IMG/VR virus record: IMGVR_UViG_3300027865_000222
Span: 1 to 23,346 of that record
From: a virus
DNA: 23,346 nucleotides
Reading direction: 5' to 3' (one strand)
A program made the position numbers and the translations under genes. Each line of letters starts with the position of its first letter. Positions within the stretch are counted from its first letter, which is position 1. Positions 7,508 through 14,499 of the stretch are shown piece after piece. The notes beneath the pieces were generated by a model. It had not been told where the DNA came from. It saw only the letters and a list, made by a program, of their open reading frames with translations, and did no database searches.

Positions 7508-8457
7508 AGTGGGGCTTCAACGCAAAAGATTTAGTATACATGTCATTGATTGGCGTAGGTCTGTTCTTTGGATGGAGATTATATACAGACTTGACTTCAA
7601 AGATTGACAATCAAACGATTGCTTATCAGCAATTGGCTGAGAATGTGGCTAGAGCGTCTAATGAGTTCGTTACCAAGCATGATCTCAATGAGTTTGGCGA
7701 GGAGATATCAGGCAACTTCGGTATTATGAAGGCTGATATCAAGAAGTTAGGCGGACAAGTTACAACAGTAGGGCAAACAGTAGCAAAATTAGAATCATAT
7801 GTTGAGAAGGATGCAGCTAGTGACCACACGGCAGAGGTAGAGCTTCCAGACGGGACCAAGACTACGCAGGACTTCAAAAAGATTAAGAATGAAGAGGGGT
7901 TACCTATGGCGTGGTCTATGTATAAGGTGGGGTCTGAGAAACCTTGGACCGTGGGGACATATGAGTTAGAGTTTCATATCAATACTGTCCTAGGTCTAAC
8001 TGAGGATGACCAGATTATTCCAGAGAACGAGCTGGTGGTATACAACAACCAAGATGCTGAAAGTAAAGGCAAACCATTTAAATTACCCATTGTAAGTTCT
8101 ATATTTAAACAGACTATGCCTAACCAAAGTCAGTTTTTCTTGTGGGCTCCGCATCTGGACTTTGGATTGAACGTAGGGGCCAGTTTGACTGGTGCGGGTA
8201 TACTGGGTCCTGATCTAGGCTTTAGTGTTATGGCATATGGCAAGACAAAGAATGATAACGTATGGAGATTTGCGAGAATGGGTCTAGGTACTAGAGATGG
8301 CTTTAAGAAACCACAAGTTACACTGAGTCCTATAGGATATAACCTTGGTAAATTTATACCACTAATCAGTGACATCTGGCTGTACCCAACAGCGTCATTT
8401 GGAATAGGAGATTTTGGATCATATGGACTCGGAGCAACTATATCTACAACATTCTAA
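7504..8457 (+). CDS. Membrane-anchored coiled-coil protein with beta-rich C-terminal domain (spanin-like candidate)
   Basis: 317 residues; the ATG overlaps the previous stop (ATGA) and has AGGGGAAAGA upstream. Residues 9-27 (DLVYMSLIGVGLFFGWRLY) form one membrane helix, with a short basic N-terminus suggesting that the rest is outside the cytoplasm. Residues 30-105 are likely coiled coil (LTSKIDNQTIAYQQLAENVA and onward). Residues 130-317 are Gly- and aromatic-rich and beta-like, with an alternating pattern at the end (GSYGLGATISTTF) finishing in Phe, as in outer-membrane barrel proteins. The order (inner-membrane helix, coiled coil, terminal beta domain) would suit a protein that spans the periplasm. 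A lysozyme follows about 3.5 kb downstream in the same unit. A structural or membrane-remodelling role is equally possible; no family is recognised. Confidence 0.75.
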   Translation: MKWGFNAKDLVYMSLIGVGLFFGWRLYTDLTSKIDNQTIAYQQLAENVARASNEFVTKHDLNEFGEEISGNFGIMKADIKKLGGQVTTVGQTVAKLESYVEKDAASDHTAEVELPDGTKTTQDFKKIKNEEGLPMAWSMYKVGSEKPWTVGTYELEFHINTVLGLTEDDQIIPENELVVYNNQDAESKGKPFKLPIVSSIFKQTMPNQSQFFLWAPHLDFGLNVGASLTGAGILGPDLGFSVMAYGKTKNDNVWRFARMGLGTRDGFKKPQVTLSPIGYNLGKFIPLISDIWLYPTASFGIGDFGSYGLGATISTTF

Positions 8458-8941
8458 GCGGTTAAGTGAGGTGATGGACGCTCCTATAGTTGACCTGGAG
8501 CCTCACCCAGTGAAGCTAGAGACGTGGGAAGAGTTTATAGAGAGATCTCGCAACACTATAGCTCTTATTTTGACACGTGCATGGTGTAAGCTAAATGAGA
8601 AGCAACAGCTTCTCTATACGATGCAGGATTCTATAACTTTCACTAATGCCGACGTTCATCAGCAGATATCTATTGGACAGCTAGATCAAATTCGCAATGG
8701 TATGCTACAGCTTGATGTAGATGGATGTCAGTTCGGCACACCACAAGTGGTACATAATTTGGCTCAGAATAGACCTGCATTTATACATAAATGTATCCAT
8801 TGTGATACGCGAGACGAAAAGCATGGTGTTGGTATATATGACATAGTATGTGACAACTGTTCTCACTTACAAACAGATAAAATATTTCTAACAACAGAAG
8901 ACTTTAAACATGAAACACTTATATGGATAGACGAGGAATAA
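8423..8941 (+). CDS. Hypothetical protein with C-terminal zinc ribbon
   Basis: 172 residues from the ATG at 8423, overlapping the previous gene by 35 bases; AGGAG lies at 8406-8410, rather far upstream. The ATG at 8474, just after the previous stop, is an alternative start. The N-terminal two-thirds are helical and not recognised. Near the end are C124-x2-C127 (KCIHC) and C143-x2-C146 (VCDNC), a four-Cys zinc ribbon, followed by an acidic tail. Such ribbons often mediate contacts with nucleic acid or RNA polymerase. The tight packing with its neighbours supports it being a real gene. No specific function can be assigned. Confidence 0.72.
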   Translation: MDSEQLYLQHSKRLSEVMDAPIVDLEPHPVKLETWEEFIERSRNTIALILTRAWCKLNEKQQLLYTMQDSITFTNADVHQQISIGQLDQIRNGMLQLDVDGCQFGTPQVVHNLAQNRPAFIHKCIHCDTRDEKHGVGIYDIVCDNCSHLQTDKIFLTTEDFKHETLIWIDEE

Positions 8942-8942
8942 C

Positions 8943-9119
8943 ATGCCACGATATGAATACAAGTGCGAAAATGAGGAATGTACACAAGATACGTATACGG
9001 AATCACTCCCTATGAAGGACTACAAGAAAAAGACCCATTGTCCAAAGTGTAAGAAGGTGGGAGTCAAGCAGTTCGGTTGTAATATAGACAAGTTAGCCGC
9101 CTCTAAGTGGAGTGTATAA
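8943..9119 (+). CDS. Small FmdB-like zinc-ribbon protein
   Basis: 58 residues, beginning MPRYEYKCENEEC, the opening typical of FmdB-family zinc ribbons (MPxYEYxC). C8, C13, C33 and C36 (HCPKCKK) form the predicted zinc site, and C46 is extra. GAGGA lies about seven bases before the ATG. The start is two bases after the previous stop, and the stop TAA is followed directly by the next ATG. FmdB-like proteins are small putative regulators; in phages their role is not known. Confidence 0.8.
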   Translation: MPRYEYKCENEECTQDTYTESLPMKDYKKKTHCPKCKKVGVKQFGCNIDKLAASKWSV

Positions 9120-9815
9120 ATGATCATTACAACTACAGAGCTTAAGGCTTACACTGTATGTCCTATGTTGTGTAAGTTTGGAACAAAGCCTGCTGTAGAT
9201 CCACTGTTGATTGCCCTCAAGCGAGCCTTAACTTACTTATATTCTTTTGAAATGAGCAACAATAAGAAGGTGCTAGAGGGAAGTATGGTTAACAAGTGGG
9301 ATAAGATATGGAGACAAGAGGCTGGAGATCTAGGGGAAGATGAGCTGGCAGAAAGAGCTGTAGAAGGTTGGTTAATCATTAAGAAATTTATGGACAAGGT
9401 GTATGGGTCCGACAAGAGAGTTCCGCGTATTGTTAATCTATCTCATAAGGCAAGTGTAGAAAAGATCCACTTTCAGACTGTTTTTGATGTGGTTCTACAT
9501 GGTCCAAAGGAAGAAGTCACACTGCTAGAGTTTGGAACGGTAAGAGATACTCACAACTTACGATGGCAACTAGAGACAGACATAGAAGCCAAGGCTAAAT
9601 TATACCTATTAAAACGATCACTTGGTCGGTCTAATTGTACGTTGATACGATACAATCTGAATAAGAATCTGAACAAGACATCGATCAAAGCGACCCCAAC
9701 ATTTATGAAAGATACTGAAGAAACCATATTAGGTATCGTAGATAATATTGAAGAAGAGTTGTTCTACCCTAGTCCAACATGTAAGTGCCCGCACCCAGAG
9801 AGATGTAAATCATGA
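9120..9815 (+). CDS. Degenerate Cas4/RecB-like protein, probably without catalytic lysine
   Basis: 231 residues with the overall plan of Cas4-like nucleases: an N-terminal Tyr/Cys motif (YTVCPMLCKF, C14 and C18) and a C-terminal Cys cluster (C221-x-C223-x5-C229 in TCKCPHPERC) that could hold an iron-sulphur cluster. In the core, FDVV (D123) and LLEFGTVRD (E137) occupy the PD-(D/E)XK positions, but the expected E-x-K reads E-F-G, so the catalytic Lys is missing unless another Lys takes its place. It may be a DNA-binding or structural partner of the active Cas4-like protein at 3213-4127. GGAG lies seven bases before the ATG. The assignment to the fold is by motif order only. Confidence 0.65.
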   Translation: MIITTTELKAYTVCPMLCKFGTKPAVDPLLIALKRALTYLYSFEMSNNKKVLEGSMVNKWDKIWRQEAGDLGEDELAERAVEGWLIIKKFMDKVYGSDKRVPRIVNLSHKASVEKIHFQTVFDVVLHGPKEEVTLLEFGTVRDTHNLRWQLETDIEAKAKLYLLKRSLGRSNCTLIRYNLNKNLNKTSIKATPTFMKDTEETILGIVDNIEEELFYPSPTCKCPHPERCKS

Positions 9816-10483
9816 GTGTACAAATAGGATATCGAATAGATGGCCAAGATCCTCCTGCCATATGTGTAAGACAGGAGCTGCCGGATAATAGAGAAAGAAC
9901 AGAACAGTGTGATATTCACCAGACAATAGGTCCATTTACAGCTGGCACACACACCTTGGAGCTAATGGCATTGGTAGATCATGGTGAAACGGTTATTATT
10001 AATGAGAATAGCATGATTCAAATAGACAGATTTAGTCAACGCAATAGAGTGGCACATGAGGATCACCTAACTGGGGATTACCAAACTAATATGACCACAT
10101 GGCACCCTATAGATATGTCTATTACGTTTGACACCCTAGATGGTGAATCTGTTATATTTAATGCTTCCCTCACGTTAAACCAAAGACTGTATAGTGGTAA
10201 TATTTCAGATGGGATGGCCCATATTAACATAGCGGTTTGTGAAGACCTACCTGTAAGCTCAATGATTATGACATCAGGGGAAGTACTTTCAATTAAAAAT
10301 CAAGATGGTAATGAGGTATTCTCAATAGACCACAATGGTGATGTCCATATAAAAGGTAAGATTATATATGGTATGTTAGATCAGTCAGAACCACAACGTA
10401 TTATACATATTAAAACAAATAAAGAATTAATAAATCGATTTGACGATTTACTAATAGGAGACGAAGATGAATCTAAAAATTAA
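9812..10483 (+). CDS. Small tail-fibre-module-like protein located in the replication operon
   Basis: 223 residues, joined to the previous gene by an ATGA overlap. Residues 3 to about 75 match the second half of the fibre B module: QIGYRIDG against YIGYRIDSG, IGPFTAGTHTLEL against IGPFTAGQHTVKL, and IQIDRFSQ against MQLIRHKS. Residues 80-150 match the start of the C module: HEDHLTGDYQTNMTTWHPID against TEDILTSNFVPTTHTTWYDT, then FDTLDGESV against FNAIEGERV. After that it diverges into a segment (NGDVHIKGKIIYG) of a kind seen in phage structural proteins, and an acidic end. The giant fibres with these modules lie on the opposite strand from 14494. It could be a minor virion protein, a remnant of a duplication, or a regulator of fibre assembly; only the similarity is directly visible. 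Confidence 0.7.
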   Translation: MSVQIGYRIDGQDPPAICVRQELPDNRERTEQCDIHQTIGPFTAGTHTLELMALVDHGETVIINENSMIQIDRFSQRNRVAHEDHLTGDYQTNMTTWHPIDMSITFDTLDGESVIFNASLTLNQRLYSGNISDGMAHINIAVCEDLPVSSMIMTSGEVLSIKNQDGNEVFSIDHNGDVHIKGKIIYGMLDQSEPQRIIHIKTNKELINRFDDLLIGDEDESKN

Positions 10484-10640
10484 AGACAAACAAGGTAAGG
10501 TTAAGGCCGTACTTAGGGACGAAGATATTGAACCTACGTTTGACAAAGAGATCCTCGAAGAAGAAGAAGAGAAGGAAGCCGAACTAAAGAAGAAGAAAGA
10601 TATCAAGGACGAAGGAGAACTAGATGAATCAGTGGAATAA
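10467..10640 (+). CDS. Small acidic/charged protein
   Basis: 57 residues beginning MNLKIKDKQGKVKAVLRDED. AGGAG lies six bases upstream of the ATG, a strong ribosome site. The second half is almost entirely Glu, Lys and Asp (LEEEEEKEAELKKKK), probably one helix. It overlaps the fibre-like gene by 17 bases and the next gene by 17 bases, as expected in a compact phage operon. Function unknown; small charged proteins of this kind in phages often bind host proteins, which is a general guess. Confidence 0.7.
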   Translation: MNLKIKDKQGKVKAVLRDEDIEPTFDKEILEEEEEKEAELKKKKDIKDEGELDESVE

Positions 10641-10977
10641 TTTTGAGCGAACACAGAATGCGGCACTGAAGGCAGATGTAAACAAAGAGATCTATGAGTG
10701 TGAATGTGGCTGTACATGGTTTGAATCAGTCCGTGTTAACCAGTTTATCAGTGAGCAGCAGATTGTTATTGGGCAGAGTGTACCTCCTCTCACTCAAGGT
10801 GATTTTGTAATGTTACGATGTGCTCGTTGTAGTATTATGATAGAACCCAGGGTGATGCTTAACAATCCCACAAGACTCGAAGAAAAAAAGTATGCCGAAG
10901 CCATTAGTGATATTACAGAACCTATCAGCGAAGGGATAGCTACGGAAGATGCGGTTCAAGATACTGAACAAAAATAG
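10624..10977 (+). CDS. Hypothetical zinc-ribbon protein
   Basis: 117 residues, with AAGGAG about seven bases before the ATG. A CECGC cluster (C26, C28, C30) and a CARC pair (C66, C69) suggest a zinc-binding site bridging about 40 residues. Between them is a beta-like stretch (QQIVIGQSVPPLTQGDFVML). The C-terminus is acidic. It overlaps both neighbours, so it belongs to the unit starting at 6851. The role is unknown; it is the fourth small protein in the window with a likely zinc site. Confidence 0.72.
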   Translation: MNQWNNFERTQNAALKADVNKEIYECECGCTWFESVRVNQFISEQQIVIGQSVPPLTQGDFVMLRCARCSIMIEPRVMLNNPTRLEEKKYAEAISDITEPISEGIATEDAVQDTEQK

Positions 10978-11200
10978 GTATCCACTACCAGGTACTAAGG
11001 GTAGGTATGTTCACCTCGCTAGCATACAGCATAGCTTGCGTGAGTTTATCTATTTTGTAGACCAATGTACACATAAGACATATATAGAGGAAATAACTGG
11101 TGGTCGTATGGAGGCTATTGATGACGACAACTTATGGAACGACCTGGCAATGACACTCAAGGAAGCGGGATTGGATATCATGGTGCATAAAGATGGTTAA
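10949..11200 (+). CDS. Small hypothetical protein
   Basis: 83 residues beginning MRFKILNKNRY, overlapping the previous gene by 29 bases. The ribosome site is weak (GGAAG directly before the ATG, AAGGG farther upstream), but no other in-frame start gives a reasonable length. There is a basic beta-like N-terminal half (KGRYVHLASIQHSLREFIYF) and an acidic helical end. No motif recognised. Expressed, if at all, with its tightly packed neighbours. Confidence 0.6.
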   Translation: MRFKILNKNRYPLPGTKGRYVHLASIQHSLREFIYFVDQCTHKTYIEEITGGRMEAIDDDNLWNDLAMTLKEAGLDIMVHKDG

Positions 11201-11423
11201 AAAAGTTGGCCTTAGAGTAAGTATACCTTTTCTAGAGGCATACTTATTTAAGAATAAAATTCGCATCTCCCACGTACAGATGGACCACGGTTCTAGTACT
11301 GTTGTTATGTATTTTCATGGAATTGGGTCTGAAACACCAGAGGGATGTATGTTATCCGAGATCAAAGAAAATGACCTTCCTAAAATTATAGGACAAATAA
11401 AAGAATGTCTAACGCAAGATTAA
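11193..11423 (+). CDS. Small hypothetical protein
   Basis: 76 residues beginning MVKKVGLRVSIPFLEAYL, overlapping its neighbours by 8 bases upstream and 19 bases downstream. The alternating hydrophobic pattern (STVVMYFHGIG) suggests a small alpha/beta fold. No Cys cluster, membrane segment or known motif is visible. The ribosome site is weak. Not recognised. Confidence 0.6.
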   Translation: MVKKVGLRVSIPFLEAYLFKNKIRISHVQMDHGSSTVVMYFHGIGSETPEGCMLSEIKENDLPKIIGQIKECLTQD

Positions 11424-11989
11424 AACAGGGATATCGTAAGTCAGCCAGCCTATTACATAGGGCTGTTGGCGATATACTGCTTAAGAATCCGGTCTTCGAA
11501 CACGCTACAATTTACCAGGAATATCCTGTTAATAGGATCAGCCGCTACTTCGACTCCGGTCGCGAAAAATTTGACTGGGTCATATTGGATCCCTTTCGTG
11601 CTATTGTTGAGTGCCACGGTAAGCAACACTATAAACCTGTAAGATTTGGTGGCATTACCGAAGAGGCAGCTAGAGAGAATTATGAAGGCCAAGTGGTCAG
11701 AGATGCAAAGAAACAAGAAGCAGCCCAAAAAGCAGGCTATGCATATATAATAGTTAAATATGACGAGGTTCCAACTGTCGAGCTAATCATAGAAAGGATT
11801 GCAAATCATGAATTTTATAGCCACGATGTGGAAGAAACTCTTCCAGAAAGTCCCCAAAGAAAATGGTACCAGCGAGCCAAAGAGATCAGCAGACAGTGGT
11901 CTGAAGCCAATGGAATCAAAGAACGACAAAGAGAATACAGAAAGAAACAATATGAACGCGCAAAACAACTCAAAAAAAAGAACGACTAA
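11405..11989 (+). CDS. Vsr/PD-(D/E)XK-like endonuclease
   Basis: 194 residues with a restriction-endonuclease-like core: D58 in FDWVILDPF, E69-x-H71-G-K-Q74 in IVECHGKQHY, and a later RD-x-KK (99-103) followed by QKAGYAYIIVKYDE. This order (Asp, Glu-x-His, Gln-His, then Arg-Asp with a conserved Gly-Tyr-x-x-Ile strand) is seen in Vsr-type and EDxHD-type phage endonucleases, some of which act as free-standing homing enzymes. The C-terminal 45 residues are Arg/Lys/Gln-rich and helical. The 3' end overlaps the lysozyme start. It may act in recombination, DNA processing or homing; the substrate cannot be deduced. The ribosome site is weak. Confidence 0.72.
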   Translation: MSNARLKQGYRKSASLLHRAVGDILLKNPVFEHATIYQEYPVNRISRYFDSGREKFDWVILDPFRAIVECHGKQHYKPVRFGGITEEAARENYEGQVVRDAKKQEAAQKAGYAYIIVKYDEVPTVELIIERIANHEFYSHDVEETLPESPQRKWYQRAKEISRQWSEANGIKERQREYRKKQYERAKQLKKKND

Positions 11990-12419
11990 TCAGGAAGGTG
12001 TAAACTTGATTAAACGATGGGAGGGTCTTGAACTGAAGGCTTATCCTGACCCTGCAACAGGTGGAGATCCTTGGACTATTGGATATGGCCATACTGGTTC
12101 TGATGTGAAGCCGGGCCTGGTAATTACCGAGGCAGAGGCTGAAGGTCTACTAAGAAAAGACCTGGGACGCTTCGAGAAAGGTGTCTTAGCACGCGTTAAA
12201 AGCCCCGTGAGCGACAATCAGTTCGCTGCCCTAGTCTCCTTCTCATATAACTGCGGATTAACCAACCTGAGCCGATCTACGCTCTTAAAGAAGGTAAATG
12301 CTGGGGATCTAGTGGGTGCATCCAATGAATTTCCCCGATGGAATCGTGCAGCTGGTAAGGTATATAGGGGACTAACTTTACGCAGAGAGGCCGAGAAGTC
12401 ATTGTTTTTAAAGGCATAA
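11952..12419 (+). CDS. Phage lysozyme, glycoside hydrolase family 24 (endolysin)
   Basis: 155 residues; cleaves the peptidoglycan glycan strand for host lysis. It opens like GH24 enzymes with NQEGVNLIKRWEGLELKAY, including the catalytic Glu (E24), D33 nine positions on, and T42 in PWTIGYGHT; the TGGDP insertion between Asp and Thr is familiar from phage lysozymes of Gram-negative hosts. The C-terminal signature RGLTLRREAEKSLF is also present. No signal peptide or SAR helix is seen, so a holin elsewhere is expected; none is recognised here. The ATG at 11952 gives the normal family length; it lies 38 bases inside the nuclease gene. A TTG at 12006 with AGGAAGG seven bases upstream is an alternative but would cut the usual N-terminus. 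Confidence 0.93.
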   Translation: MNAQNNSKKRTTNQEGVNLIKRWEGLELKAYPDPATGGDPWTIGYGHTGSDVKPGLVITEAEAEGLLRKDLGRFEKGVLARVKSPVSDNQFAALVSFSYNCGLTNLSRSTLLKKVNAGDLVGASNEFPRWNRAAGKVYRGLTLRREAEKSLFLKA

Positions 12420-12420
12420 T

Positions 12421-12837
12421 ATGGACACCTTATGGTATAGACAAAAGAATAAACCTGTGTTAAGATTAACTTATAGGTCGGAACCACTCACTAAGTCTAA
12501 TCAGACATTCTTTGGTCGAGGCAGGGCCTACATACCTAAGAAAGTTCAAGACTACGAGAAGGAACTTCAAAAAGCTGCCACAGCGGCAGTAAAGAAAGCA
12601 AGGTTAAAGAGACTTAAGGGGTTTATTATAATGGAAATTTGGTATTATGTGGGTTGTAAAAGACGCAAAGATTTACCGAACCTACCTAAGACCACTACGG
12701 ATGCTCTTAATGAGACTGTGTACCATGATGACTTCCAGATACATGATATGGTTATACATCGCAGATTAGATAGAGAAGATCCACGAGTAGAAATTACTCT
12801 ATGGGAAACGAGAGACGCAGAGTGGGACGAAAATTAG
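12421..12837 (+). CDS. rusA: RusA-like Holliday junction resolvase
   Basis: 138 residues. Resolves four-way DNA junctions formed in recombination and replication. Family features in order: a KSNQTFFGRGRAYIPKKV segment, the RRKDLPNLPKTTTDALN motif with D84 and D94, and YHDDFQIHDM with D103 and D104, the acidic residues that bind metal. It ends with a PRVEITLWE strand as in other phage RusA proteins. The start is one base after the lysozyme stop. In phages RusA resolves branches before packaging; here it pairs logically with the Cas4-like nucleases and the primase-helicase. Confidence 0.92.
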   Translation: MDTLWYRQKNKPVLRLTYRSEPLTKSNQTFFGRGRAYIPKKVQDYEKELQKAATAAVKKARLKRLKGFIIMEIWYYVGCKRRKDLPNLPKTTTDALNETVYHDDFQIHDMVIHRRLDREDPRVEITLWETRDAEWDEN

Positions 12838-13616
12838 ATCATCTATATAAAACGACAAAGTTACCAGTTCTTGAGCTTAAAGAAGTAGACGCACTGGTTA
12901 ACACTTACCTCAATGGCAAAGATGAGGATCGAGAGGAAGCCCTTTCAACCCTTCTTAAGGCCTGGCACAAATACTTTATGAAATATGTTGAGATCTTATG
13001 TGGTTCCAAGATAGACGTACGCAACAGAGATACAAAAGAGTTTTTGCAGTTGTTCTTATCTACCGAAGATCGCAATCCATACAGCGTGGTAAGTATTCGG
13101 AACTATGTTAAGACAATATGCAACAACTTAGAACCCGATGATATATATAATCAATTGTGTATGATTTTTATGGAATTGTTGAATGAGTACCAGCCGCAAG
13201 AGGGTATTAATTTTACCCGATATCTAACGAAATTGTTTAGATGGAGCGTCAAATCATGGCTGATGGAAATGGCATCCGATCCATTGTCTGGAGTGTTCAC
13301 CAACATTGAGATTGTAGAAGATATTTTAGAACGCAACACTGGTCAAGTACAACCGACCGCAAATGATACCATTGTTAACGATGGATTAGGCCTAGAGCTA
13401 GACTTAAAATGGGTCTTCCAAGAGGGGGAGGGGATGTTTTCTAACCTTTCTTCTTATGAGCGGTATCTGATTTACTTAAACTATAAAGAAGAAATGAGTA
13501 TTAGGGACATGGCTAAAAAATTTGGTAGGTCCAAGAATACTATTCATACGCACCTTAAGAGTGCGTTAGACAAATTAAGGAGAATTCATAATGAGCAACA
13601 TGAAAGGGATAACTAA
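12801..13616 (+). CDS. Phage sigma factor (sigma-70 family, ECF-like size)
   Basis: 271 residues. Residues 113-155 resemble region 2 (DDIYNQLCMIFMELLNEYQP, then INFTRYLTKLFRWSVKSW), which binds core polymerase and melts the -10 element. Residues 215-263 resemble region 4 with a clear helix-turn-helix (EEMSIRDMAKKFGRSKNTIH), which binds the -35 element. Residues 20-105 are an extra N-terminal helical part. It overlaps RusA by 37 bases and has a weak ribosome site. Phage sigma factors usually redirect host RNA polymerase to middle or late promoters; the minus-strand fibre genes are obvious candidates, though their promoter is outside the window. Confidence 0.8.
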   Translation: MGNERRRVGRKLDHLYKTTKLPVLELKEVDALVNTYLNGKDEDREEALSTLLKAWHKYFMKYVEILCGSKIDVRNRDTKEFLQLFLSTEDRNPYSVVSIRNYVKTICNNLEPDDIYNQLCMIFMELLNEYQPQEGINFTRYLTKLFRWSVKSWLMEMASDPLSGVFTNIEIVEDILERNTGQVQPTANDTIVNDGLGLELDLKWVFQEGEGMFSNLSSYERYLIYLNYKEEMSIRDMAKKFGRSKNTIHTHLKSALDKLRRIHNEQHERDN

Positions 13617-14052
13617 GACTCAGGCTGACATTGTTTCGCAAGAAGCACCGATAGCTAAGAGCCTAACCAGTGAAGTTATGGAGGATCTGCCTGGTCTTCA
13701 AGGTGCATTAAAGTCAACAGAAGAGCAAAAGAAAGCAATGTTTATGACGGTATTAAGAAGCCGTCCATTCGTAAGTAAGTTTAACTTTAAGCTTGGTGAA
13801 TTTAAAGGAACCAAAACTGAGCTTGTTAACATCGGAGGTATTGCAGACTTGCACCTTCGTTCTTATGAAGAAATTGCTGCTATCTTTGTTGCTGCAACTA
13901 AGGCCAAGAGAGACTTCGTAGGATTCACATATGAAATTAGAGAAGATAAGACTGGTCAGGTTCAGGGGCGATTAGAAGTAGAATTTGGAGCCAAAGTTAC
14001 AGAGGCTCTTAAAGGATTTAAGCCCTCTATTACATTAGAATACATGAACTAG
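13591..14052 (+). CDS. Hypothetical protein, possibly structural or DNA-associated
   Basis: 153 residues beginning MSNMKGITKTQADIVSQEAP, with AAGGAG nine bases upstream; overlaps the sigma gene by 26 bases. A helical N-terminal third is followed by beta-like strands (VSKFNFKLGEFKGTKTELV, then RDFVGFTYEIRED) and ends with ITLEYMN. There are no Cys, signal or membrane features. Codons look well adapted (many GCT, GTT and AAG), suggesting high expression. Not recognised; the strong ribosome site fits an abundant product. Confidence 0.72.
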   Translation: MSNMKGITKTQADIVSQEAPIAKSLTSEVMEDLPGLQGALKSTEEQKKAMFMTVLRSRPFVSKFNFKLGEFKGTKTELVNIGGIADLHLRSYEEIAAIFVAATKAKRDFVGFTYEIREDKTGQVQGRLEVEFGAKVTEALKGFKPSITLEYMN

Positions 14053-14055
14053 ACT

Positions 14056-14403
14056 ATGATCTACGGCATTACAAACCCACCGTACTATGACAGAGCCCTG
14101 ATGATTGATATAGATGGAACTGTTATTAATCATGATATACCTGGGGCCATACCAGGGGCGGTGGAATGGGTTAACAAAAAGTATGATGAAGGTTACGGTA
14201 TATTCTTCTTTACCTCTCGCTTAGCGGTAGATAAAGAAATTACAGAACAGATGCTTAAGAAGCATGGATTTAAATATCACGATGTGATATATGGTAAACC
14301 CTATTCAGGCTCAGTAGTACATATTGATGACAGGAAATTCAAGTCTCTTCATGTACCACGGAATTTGGGAGTTACTGCAGTAAAAGATGATGATTTAAAA
14401 TAA
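14056..14403 (+). CDS. HAD-superfamily phosphatase-like protein
   Basis: 115 residues. HAD motif I is LMIDIDGTV (nucleophile D18, D20), motif II is FFTSR (T53/S54), a Lys lies in GKPYSG (K81), and motif IV is HIDDRKF (D91, D92). The short length, with almost no cap domain, suits small phage phosphatases acting on nucleotides or nucleic-acid ends. It starts three bases after the previous gene and is the last plus-strand gene before the terminator. The substrate is not predictable; a nucleotide or 3'-phosphate role is a guess from the neighbourhood. Confidence 0.85.
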   Translation: MIYGITNPPYYDRALMIDIDGTVINHDIPGAIPGAVEWVNKKYDEGYGIFFFTSRLAVDKEITEQMLKKHGFKYHDVIYGKPYSGSVVHIDDRKFKSLHVPRNLGVTAVKDDDLK

Positions 14404-14424
14404 CTTTATACGTGTAAAACAAAT

Positions 14425-14468
14425 AAAGCCCTAGGCGTCCATAACGGATACCTAGGGCTTTTCTTTTT
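14425..14468 (+). terminator. Intrinsic terminator, probably bidirectional
   Basis: An 11-bp perfect stem, AAAGCCCTAGG (14425-14435) with CCTAGGGCTTT (14451-14461), may be extended inside by GTCC/GGAT. It is followed by a T-rich run TTCTTTTT. On the minus strand the same hairpin is followed by TTTATTTGTTTT, so it can also stop transcripts coming from the convergent fibre genes. It lies between the ends of the two convergent blocks. Confidence 0.88.
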
Positions 14469-14470
14469 GT

Positions 14471-14499
14471 GGCTATGTTTTATAGCCTATGTTTTATAG
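14471..14499. repeat. Tandem 13-base repeat with a small hairpin
   Basis: CTATGTTTTATAG occurs at 14473-14485 and again at 14487-14499. The first copy with its flanks forms GGCTAT-GTTTT-ATAGCC (14471-14487), a 6-bp stem. The second copy includes the last codons of the minus-strand fibre gene (stop codon at 14494-14496). The hairpin may assist termination of minus-strand transcripts or be a short slippage duplication. Confidence 0.7.

Noticed and set aside
8414-8422. TTG start for the zinc-ribbon gene at 8423
   Set aside because: The ATG at 8423 is only three codons on and is the more usual start.
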